From Xanthobacteraceae bacterium (GTDB lineage Bacteria; Pseudomonadota; Alphaproteobacteria; Rhizobiales; Xanthobacteraceae): DNA of 10,306 nt. The position numbers and the translations under genes are program-made. The DNA is taken from the NCBI GenBank assembly GCA_030039655.1, contig JASHVC010000042.1, positions 1 through 10,306 of the forward strand, written 5' to 3'. Positions 5,647 through 10,306 of the stretch are shown here, in pieces (position 1 is the first letter of the stretch; every line of letters starts with the position of its first letter). The notes under the pieces were generated by a model, which worked only from the letters and a program-made list of their open reading frames with translations, was not told the DNA's origin and did no database searches.

Positions 5647-8600
5647 ATGCCGATTTCGTTTTCGCCGCCTACCGATCGTGATCAGCGTGCTCGCGGCGCC
5701 GGCGTCACCGCCGTGTTGGGTCCGACCAATACGGGCAAGACCCATCTCGCCATCGAGCGGATGCTGGCCCACTCATCCGGGTTGATCGGTCTGCCACTGC
5801 GGCTGCTGGCGCGCGAAGTCTATAACCGCGCGGTTGAGCGGGTCGGCGCCGACGCGGTGGCGTTGGTCACCGGCGAGGAAAAGATCAAACCGCCGAACCC
5901 ACGCTTCTGGGTCGCGACGGTCGAGGCCATGCCACGCGATCTCGACGTCGCCTTCCTGGCCGTCGACGAGATTCAACTTGCAGCCGATTTCGAGCGCGGT
6001 CACGTCTTCACCGACCGCATGCTGCACCGACGCGGCCGCGAGGAGACACTGGTGCTCGGCGCAGCCACCATGCGGCCGATCGTCGAGCGGCTATTGCCCG
6101 GCGCCAGCATCGTCAGCAGGCCGCGGCTGTCGCAGCTTAGCTTCGCGGGCGAGAAGAAACTCACCAGGCTGCCGCGCCGGTCGGCGATCGTGGCGTTCTC
6201 GACCGACGAGGTTTACGCCATCGCCGAACTAATTCGCCGCCAGCGCGGCGGCGCCGCGGTCGTGCTCGGGGCGCTGTCGCCACGCACGCGCAACGCGCAG
6301 GTGGACCTCTATCAGTCGGGCGAGGTCGACTATCTGGTGGCGACCGACGCCATCGGCATGGGGCTCAATCTCGACGTCGATCACATCGCGTTCGCTTCTG
6401 ACCGCAAGTTCGACGGCTATCAGTTCCGCAAACTCAATCCCGCCGAACTTGCGCAGATTGCCGGTCGCGCCGGGCGTGCAACCCGCGACGGAACGTTCGG
6501 CACCACTGGCCGCTGTCCGCCGTTCGAAACCGAACTCGCCCAAGCACTCGAAACACACACGTTCGAGCCGGTGAAGCTTGTGCAGTGGCGCAACACCGAA
6601 CTCGATTTCTCGTCCATCGGCGCGCTGCAGGCGGCGCTCGCCGCAGCGCCGCAGGAAAGCACACTAGCGCGCGCTCCCGTGGCCGAGGACATCCTCGTGC
6701 TCGACCACGCCGCCCGTGACGATCAGGTACGCGCGTTGACCGGCACGGCCGCCGACGTTGAGCGGCTCTGGGACGTCTGCCAGATCCCCGACTATCGCAA
6801 GATCGCGCCGGCGAACCACGCGGAGCTCGTGGTCACCGTCTACAGCTTTCTGATGCGCGAAGGCAAAATCGAGACCGACTGGTTCGCGCGGCAGATCGAG
6901 TTTGCGGACCGCACCGACGGCGACATCGACACCCTGTCGACCCGCATCGCCCACATCCGCACCTGGACGTTCGCCGCCAACCGTCCCGATTGGCTCGCCG
7001 ATCCGGAACACTGGCAAGAAGTCACGCGCGCCGTCGAAGACAAGCTCTCGGATGCACTGCACGAGCGGCTCACCGAGCGTTTCGTCGATCGCCGCACCAG
7101 CACGCTAATGCGGCGGCTCCGCGAGAACGCGATGCTGGAGCCGCAGATCAACAAGACCGGCGAGGTCGTGGTCGAAGGTCACGTCATCGGCCGGCTCGAC
7201 GGATTCGTCTTTTTAGCCGACGCCTCCTCTGGTGGATCGGAGGCGAAGGCGCTGCACAACGCCGCGCAAAAGGCGCTTGCGGGCGAGATCGCGGCGCGCG
7301 CCACGCGGCTTGGCGAGGCGGCGGATGAGCAATTGGTCCTCACCGCTGACGGCACAATCCGCTGGACCGGCGCCGCGGTCGGCAAACTGTTCGCGGGCGA
7401 GGAGCCCTTACGTCCGCGCGTGCGTTTGCTTGCCGACGAGCACCTGACCGGAGCCCCGCGCGACGCCGTGCAAGCGCGGCTCGACCGATGGATCAAGTCC
7501 CACATCGAGAAGTTGCTCGGCCCGTTGTTCGAGCTCTCGACCGCGAGCGATATCACTGGCATCGCGCGCGGCGTCGCGTTTCAGTTGGTCGAGGCGCTCG
7601 GCGTGCTCGATCGGCAAAAAGTGGCCGATGAAGTCAAAGGGCTGCAGCAGCCCGAACGGGCGAGCTTGCGCAAATATGGAGTCCGTTTCGGCGCCTATCA
7701 CATTTATGCCCCGGCTTTACTGAAGCCGGCGCCGCGTTCGCTCGCCGCGCAGCTCTGGGCGCTGGCACACGAGGGACCGGAGACGAAGGGCCTCGACGAT
7801 TTGTTGCATCTGGCCGGCAGCGGCCGCACTTCGATTCCAGTCAACCGCGAGATCGACGCGACTCTTTATCGTTGCGCCGGCTACCGGGTTTGCGGCGAGC
7901 GCGCGGTCCGCGTCGATATTCTGGAGCGGCTTGCGGATCTGATACGTCCGGCACTTGCCTGGCGCGAAGGCGCTCCGGGACAGAAACCCGCCGCGGCCTT
8001 TCCGGGCGGCGGCTTTACGGTCGTAAATGGGATGACATCGCTGATCGGCGCGGCGGGCGAAGATTTTGCATCGATCCTGCGCTCGCTCGGCTACCGCATG
8101 GAGCGGCGGCCTAAACCGGTCGTGGCGCCCGGGCCAACCCACGCTGCGCCGGCGCCCGACAGCGCGGCGGAAGTACGACAGGAAATCGCCGTAGCCGACG
8201 AGGCGTCATCGGATAACGCAGCACCAGATAGCGCACCGCCCGCTGAAACCGCGGCGGTCGCGGCCGAGCCAGCGCTGGCCGAAGAGCAATCGCAAGACCA
8301 AGCCGTGTCGCAAGAGCCCGTCGTGAGCGAAACTCACGAAGCTGTCGCGGCCGCTGCAGATATCGAACCGACGACTGTCAGCACCGAGACCGTGGCTGAC
8401 AGCACCGAGACGGCGGCGACGGCCGGCGAAAGTGTTTCTCAGCCGGGCGTGACTGTTGCGGCAACACCTGAAAGTGCAGCCGCTTCGGAGCAGACTGCCG
8501 CAGAGCACGATTTGATCGAAGTGTGGCGGCCAGGGCGAAGCGAAGGCCGCCGGCGACCGCGCGAGCGGCGTCGCGAACCGCGCCGACACATCGGCATGGA

Positions 8601-8949
8601 GACGCAAAAACCGGCAGAAGCAACAGGCGAGCCGGCTGTGGCGGCGAGCACAGAGGCGCAGCCGTCCAACGAACAAGCCGCAACGTCGCCGCCGTCTAAA
8701 TCGGGACGGCCGCCTCGCCATCATCGCCGGCATGGCAGCGAACATCGCCAAGAGGACCGGCAGGGCCGGCAAGAAAACCGCCAAGAGCATCGCCAAGACC
8801 GCCGCCAAGACCGCGGCGAGCGTCCGCAGCCGCGCCCTGCACGGTTTGAGCGCCGTGAGCGGGAGAAAGCGCCCGATCCAAATTCCCCGTTCGCCAAACT
8901 CGCAGCGCTGAAGGCCCAGCTAGAAGCTGAGGCCAAGGAGCGGCGCTGA
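5647..8949 (+). CDS. SUV3-like superfamily 2 RNA helicase with long disordered C-terminal tail
   Basis: An 1100-residue ATP-dependent helicase related to mitochondrial SUV3. Walker A is GPTNTGKT (25-32), motif II is DEIQ (107-110), motif V is VATDAIGMGLNL (231-242) and motif VI is QIAGRAGR (270-277). The DEIQ box and motifs V/VI match the SUV3 group rather than ordinary DEAD-box proteins. A further conserved region follows to about residue 820, including RCAGYRVCGERAVRVD. The tail (about 823-1100) is low complexity. It is first Ala/Glu/Thr/Val rich and acidic, then has LIEVWRPGR near 956 with an Arg-rich patch (965-981). Next come R-Q-E/D repeats (about 1024-1060) and a final DPNSPFAKLAALKAQL helix. 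SUV3 works with exoribonucleases in mitochondrial RNA decay, so an RNA-turnover or ribosome role is inferred, not shown. The ATG at 5647 lacks a good ribosome-binding site. The gene abuts the downstream S4 gene. Confidence 0.9.
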   Translation: MPISFSPPTDRDQRARGAGVTAVLGPTNTGKTHLAIERMLAHSSGLIGLPLRLLAREVYNRAVERVGADAVALVTGEEKIKPPNPRFWVATVEAMPRDLDVAFLAVDEIQLAADFERGHVFTDRMLHRRGREETLVLGAATMRPIVERLLPGASIVSRPRLSQLSFAGEKKLTRLPRRSAIVAFSTDEVYAIAELIRRQRGGAAVVLGALSPRTRNAQVDLYQSGEVDYLVATDAIGMGLNLDVDHIAFASDRKFDGYQFRKLNPAELAQIAGRAGRATRDGTFGTTGRCPPFETELAQALETHTFEPVKLVQWRNTELDFSSIGALQAALAAAPQESTLARAPVAEDILVLDHAARDDQVRALTGTAADVERLWDVCQIPDYRKIAPANHAELVVTVYSFLMREGKIETDWFARQIEFADRTDGDIDTLSTRIAHIRTWTFAANRPDWLADPEHWQEVTRAVEDKLSDALHERLTERFVDRRTSTLMRRLRENAMLEPQINKTGEVVVEGHVIGRLDGFVFLADASSGGSEAKALHNAAQKALAGEIAARATRLGEAADEQLVLTADGTIRWTGAAVGKLFAGEEPLRPRVRLLADEHLTGAPRDAVQARLDRWIKSHIEKLLGPLFELSTASDITGIARGVAFQLVEALGVLDRQKVADEVKGLQQPERASLRKYGVRFGAYHIYAPALLKPAPRSLAAQLWALAHEGPETKGLDDLLHLAGSGRTSIPVNREIDATLYRCAGYRVCGERAVRVDILERLADLIRPALAWREGAPGQKPAAAFPGGGFTVVNGMTSLIGAAGEDFASILRSLGYRMERRPKPVVAPGPTHAAPAPDSAAEVRQEIAVADEASSDNAAPDSAPPAETAAVAAEPALAEEQSQDQAVSQEPVVSETHEAVAAAADIEPTTVSTETVADSTETAATAGESVSQPGVTVAATPESAAASEQTAAEHDLIEVWRPGRSEGRRRPRERRREPRRHIGMETQKPAEATGEPAVAASTEAQPSNEQAATSPPSKSGRPPRHHRRHGSEHRQEDRQGRQENRQEHRQDRRQDRGERPQPRPARFERREREKAPDPNSPFAKLAALKAQLEAEAKERR
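8735..8818 (+). repeat. Short in-frame repeats coding an R-Q-E/D-rich segment
   Basis: Degenerate repeats of CGCCAAGA/CGGCAAGA inside the helicase gene encode variants of HRQE, DRQG, NRQE, HRQD and RRQD. This is the most repetitive stretch of the window at the DNA level and a likely site of length variation between strains. It keeps the reading frame. Confidence 0.6.
8935..8940 (+). promoter_or_regulatory. Ribosome-binding site of the S4 gene inside the helicase gene
   Basis: AAGGAG lies in the last codons of the helicase, 9 nt before the GTG at 8950. It supports that start and implies translational coupling, since the helicase stop TGA (8947-8949) directly touches the GTG. Confidence 0.75.
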
Positions 8950-9219
8950 GTGCCGACCGAGGTCGATCGACAACGCATCGATCGCTGGCTCTGGCATGCG
9001 CGCCTCGTGCGTACCCGTGGAGCGGCAGCGGCGCTGGCGGGGGCGGGCTATGTGCGCGTGAACGGAACACGTATTGATGCGCCCGGCCGCATGGTGCGGC
9101 CCGGCGATGTCATCACGGTGGCGTTGGAGCGCAGCGTCCGCGTGCTCAAGGTCACTGGATTTCGCGAGCGCCGGGGTCCCGTAGGCAGCGGCGAGACGCT
9201 ATATGAAGAGCTGACCTAA
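8950..9219 (+). CDS. hslR: S4 domain RNA-binding protein, Hsp15-like
   Basis: An 89-residue basic protein. The S4 RNA-binding fold spans about residues 9-60, opening with RIDRWLWHARLVRTR, the Hsp15 (HslR) signature, and continuing through GYVRVNGTRIDAPGRMVRPGD. The end, FRERRGPVGSGETLYEEL, also aligns in character with Hsp15, but the roughly 40-residue basic tail of the E. coli protein is missing, as is common in alphaproteobacteria. E. coli Hsp15 binds free 50S subunits carrying a nascent chain and helps recycle stalled ribosomes. The same role here is inferred. The GTG start follows the helicase stop with no intervening base and has AAGGAG 9 nt upstream, so the two genes form an operon. A 115-bp gap separates it from fdxA. 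Confidence 0.88.
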   Translation: MPTEVDRQRIDRWLWHARLVRTRGAAAALAGAGYVRVNGTRIDAPGRMVRPGDVITVALERSVRVLKVTGFRERRGPVGSGETLYEELT

Positions 9220-9263
9220 GGGTGCACCGCGAAGGCGCTTTCAGTTCGGCGAGAGTCTAAAGG

Positions 9264-9296
9264 GCGCCGCGTCTTGCACGCCTGTGAGCCATGCGA
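9264..9296 (+). promoter_or_regulatory. Weak candidate promoter for fdxA
   Basis: In the 115-bp gap before fdxA, TTGCAC in GTCTTGCACG (about 9273-9278) is followed after about 17 bp by GATAGGAG (about 9294-9301). The -35 core TTG is present but the -10 is poor. Read-through from the helicase operon is equally possible. Confidence 0.2.
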
Positions 9297-9334
9297 TAGG
9301 AGCAATGCTCGCAAAAGCCCATTAGAGTGAGCCA

Positions 9335-9673
9335 ATGACCTATATCGTCAACGACAATTGCATCAAATGCAAATACATGGACTGCGTGGAGGTCTGTCCC
9401 GTGGATTGCTTCTACGAGGGCGAAAACATGCTCGTCATTCATCCTGAGGAATGCATCGACTGCGGCGTTTGCGAGCCGGAGTGTCCGGTTGAGGCGATCA
9501 AACCTGATACGGAGCCGGGAGCCGAAAAGTGGCTCGGGCTCAACGCCGAGTACGCCAAAGTCTGGCCCAACATAACGGCGAAGAAAGAGCCGCCCGCCGA
9601 CGCCAAGGAATGGGAAGGAGTGGCCAACAAATTCGAGCAGCATTTTTCCGCCAACCCCGGTACCGGCGACTGA
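9335..9673 (+). CDS. fdxA: 7Fe ferredoxin [3Fe-4S][4Fe-4S], FdxA type
   Basis: A 112-residue soluble electron carrier of the Azotobacter vinelandii ferredoxin I class. The N-terminal half has nine cysteines (C9, C12, C17, C21, C25, C40, C43, C46, C50, counting Met1). By comparison with A. vinelandii FdI, C9, C17 and C50 bind the [3Fe-4S] cluster and C21, C40, C43 and C46 bind the [4Fe-4S] cluster. C12 and C25 match the two non-ligand cysteines. The C-terminal half has the family's WPNIT and the EWEGV/NKFEQHF helix. The length is typical and all ligands are present. The ATG at 9335 gives the conserved [12 protein letters not shown] start; the upstream GAGTGA is only a weak ribosome-binding site. 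It lies between the S4 gene and carD, a common alphaproteobacterial arrangement. Its partner enzyme cannot be deduced here. Confidence 0.96.
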   Translation: MTYIVNDNCIKCKYMDCVEVCPVDCFYEGENMLVIHPEECIDCGVCEPECPVEAIKPDTEPGAEKWLGLNAEYAKVWPNITAKKEPPADAKEWEGVANKFEQHFSANPGTGD

Positions 9674-9730
9674 AAAGCCGCAAAACTGGGGTAGTGGCAT
9701 CGTTAACCCTTGTTAATAAGTATTTCCCCG

Positions 9731-9745
9731 TGCGGCACTGCCGCA
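9731..9745. promoter_or_regulatory. 15-bp palindrome, possible operator
   Basis: TGCGGCA-C-TGCCGCA has perfect 7-bp arms around one base. It sits about 12 bp upstream of the -35 of the promoter at 9757-9786 and about 57 bp after the fdxA stop. With no T-run following, it is a poor terminator, so a protein-binding site is the more natural reading. No known regulator is assigned. Confidence 0.4.
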
Positions 9746-9756
9746 ATGTCATAAAG

Positions 9757-9786
9757 CTTTGATTTTAGCTGAAAATGTGCTATATG
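9757..9786 (+). promoter_or_regulatory. Promoter of carD
   Basis: CTATAT (9780-9785; TATATG at 9781-9786) matches the alphaproteobacterial -10 exactly. Upstream, TTGATT (9759-9764) lies 16 bp away and is a fair -35. The AT-rich spacer contrasts with the GC-rich surroundings. Transcription would begin near 9792. Confidence 0.6.
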
Positions 9787-9797
9787 TAGATTGCATA

Positions 9798-9911
9798 ATG
9801 AAAAACGCCCCCGATATCGCGCTCCACCATATCCCGGAGCCCTATTTTCTTCGGGGATTTTTCGAGGAACCGTCAAAAGAGGCGTGTGACCCACGCGATA
9901 GCTGTGGCTGA
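9798..9911 (+). CDS. Possible 37-codon upstream ORF in the carD leader
   Basis: The ATG at 9798 opens a 37-residue frame (MKNAPDIALHHIPEPYFLRG at its start, acidic and cysteine-containing at its end) that stops at TGA 9909-9911. The predicted transcription start is only about 6 nt upstream and there is no ribosome-binding site, so translation would be nearly leaderless. The stop overlaps the GTG at 9904 that opens the basic frame leading into carD. I recognise no family. It could be a regulatory leader peptide, a real small protein or chance. Confidence 0.25.
   Translation: MKNAPDIALHHIPEPYFLRGFFEEPSKEACDPRDSCG
9832..9862 (+). terminator. Terminator-like hairpin in the carD leader
   Basis: TCCCGGA (9832-9838) pairs with TCGGGGA (9851-9857) except for one G-G mismatch, with a 12-nt loop, and is followed by five T residues (9858-9862). 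The stem is short and imperfect, so termination would be partial at best. It lies downstream of the carD promoter and inside the possible 37-codon ORF, so attenuation is conceivable. Confidence 0.25.
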
Positions 9912-10089
9912 TAAGACTCGTCGTCGTTCTAAGAAAAGCGCTCCCGGCATGAACCGGAAGGCTAGAAAAAACTCCTCCCGCGCGAGCCGGAGGCCCGTAC
10001 AACCCGCGCGTGCGGCGACCCGTAACAGGGTCGGCGCGGCAAAGCCCGAGCAACGGCGCAAGCCGGATGCGGAAGGAGCAACTTTGGGA
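9904..10089 (+). other. Basic open frame in phase with carD: possible N-terminal extension
   Basis: From the GTG at 9904 the frame runs 62 codons without a stop directly into the CarD ATG at 10090. It starts VADKTRRRSKKSAP and is strongly rich in Arg and Lys, which is unusual for random sequence and typical of a disordered nucleic-acid-binding tail. The frame is closed upstream by TGA at 9799-9801. No ribosome-binding site lies close to the GTG; AAGAGG at 9877-9882 is 21 nt away, with a small GCGTG/CACGC hairpin between. If translated, CarD would carry a 62-residue basic N-terminus; otherwise the mRNA would have a leader of about 300 nt. Confidence 0.45.
10073..10078 (+). promoter_or_regulatory. 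Ribosome-binding site of the short carD start
   Basis: AAGGAG within GGAAGGAG, 11 nt before the ATG at 10090 and 5 nt before an in-frame TTG at 10084. It is the main reason for preferring the short start of CarD. Confidence 0.55.
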
Positions 10090-10306
10090 ATGAGCGTGAA
10101 GAAGACTACACAAAGACATGGCTTCAAAACTAACGAGTTCATCGTCTATCCGGCCCACGGCGTCGGCCAGATCGTGGCCATCGAGGAGCAGGAAGTCGCC
10201 GGTGCGCGCCTTGAACTGTTCGTCGTCAACTTCGTCAAAGACAAGATGACGCTGCGGGTGCCGACCTCAAAAGTTGCGTCCGTAGGTATGCGAAAGCTTG
10301 CCGAGA
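10090..10306 (+). CDS. carD: CarD/CdnL-family transcriptional regulator, N-terminal part (3' truncated by window edge)
   Basis: The first 72 residues of a CarD-type protein that binds the RNA polymerase beta subunit and stabilises the open promoter complex, chiefly at housekeeping and rRNA promoters in the species studied. The RNA-polymerase-interaction domain begins at about residue 11 with GFKTNEFIVYPAHGVGQI. It continues with a block ending LELFVVNFVKDKMTLRVP and then KVASVGMRKLAE. The C-terminal DNA-contacting helical domain lies beyond the window. The ATG at 10090 has a strong AAGGAG 11 nt upstream and gives a short MSVKKTTQRH lead-in. The frame, however, stays open and very basic back to a GTG at 9904, so a longer protein is a real alternative. 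The nearest promoter (9757-9786) is about 300 bp upstream. A TRCF-like protein is excluded, as no helicase motifs are present and the CarD motif starts near the N-terminus. Confidence 0.9.
   Translation, partial: MSVKKTTQRHGFKTNEFIVYPAHGVGQIVAIEEQEVAGARLELFVVNFVKDKMTLRVPTSKVASVGMRKLAE

Larger units (their letters stand above)
9674..10089 (+). other. Leader region between fdxA and the CarD core
   Basis: A 416-bp stretch. In order it contains TTAAC-N4-GTTAA (9704-9717), a TGCGGCA-C-TGCCGCA palindrome (9731-9745) and a promoter (9757-9786). It then has a possible 37-codon ORF (9798-9911), a terminator-like hairpin (9832-9862), and an open, Arg/Lys-rich frame (9904-10089) in phase with carD. The promoter is the most secure of these; the others are separate entries where they can be supported. 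Confidence 0.55.

Noticed and set aside
5544..5681. Short frame reading NNPQPNNPQPQP from the ATG at 5544
   Set aside because: The pattern is a by-product of the tandem 15-bp repeat; there is no ribosome-binding site and it overlaps the helicase start.
8206..8808. 200-codon open frame on the minus strand opposite the helicase tail
   Set aside because: It is a shadow of GC-rich, low-complexity coding sequence, giving Arg/Leu/Cys-rich translation with no plausible domain.
1..10306. A defence island, toxin-antitoxin pair, mobile element or CRISPR array
   Set aside because: All substantial genes belong to recognisable housekeeping or metabolic families, composition is even, and no element ends, recombinase or spaced repeats are visible.

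Overview
This 10.3 kb window looks like chromosomal DNA of a GC-rich alphaproteobacterium, most likely Hyphomicrobiales (Rhizobiales) in the Bradyrhizobium/Rhodopseudomonas/Pseudolabrys neighbourhood. The evidence is the alphaproteobacterial form of ribosomal protein L28, the run SUV3-like helicase / S4 protein / FdxA / CarD, and promoters of the CTTGAC-N17/18-TATA type. No genus can be fixed from the sequence alone. I see no transposase, integrase, phage gene, tRNA, rRNA or CRISPR array.

Layout. Positions 3-1820 (+) hold the C-terminal 605 residues of an assimilatory nitrate reductase (NasA) with a terminal BFD-like [2Fe-2S] domain. It converges on, and overlaps by 32 bp, an MFS transporter (1789-3033, -). 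Next on the minus strand come a small cupin (3242-3658) and rpmB (3783-4070). Divergent from rpmB is an exported DUF3108-type protein (4333-5271, +). A 375-bp gap (5272-5646) precedes a long SUV3-like RNA helicase (5647-8949), which directly abuts an Hsp15-like S4 protein (8950-9219). Then come the 7Fe ferredoxin fdxA (9335-9673) and, after a 416-bp leader region, the start of a CarD/CdnL-family RNA polymerase-binding regulator that runs off the right edge.

How the genes relate. NasA belongs to nitrate assimilation and has no visible partner here; the MFS gene beside it lacks recognisable nitrate-porter signatures. From rpmB rightwards the theme is translation, RNA handling and transcription: L28, an RNA helicase translationally coupled to a ribosome/RNA-binding S4 protein, a housekeeping ferredoxin and CarD.

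The coding part is ordinary. The most unusual DNA is the gap upstream of the helicase. It has eight GANTC sites (the CcrM methylation target) in 177 bp, several spaced exactly 11 bp apart inside iteron-like repeats. It also has a tandem 15-bp repeat, a hairpin, and scattered weak DnaA-box-like motifs. The second spot worth attention is the leader of carD, with a good promoter, a possible 37-codon upstream ORF, a terminator-like hairpin, and an in-frame, very basic open stretch that may be an N-terminal extension of CarD.
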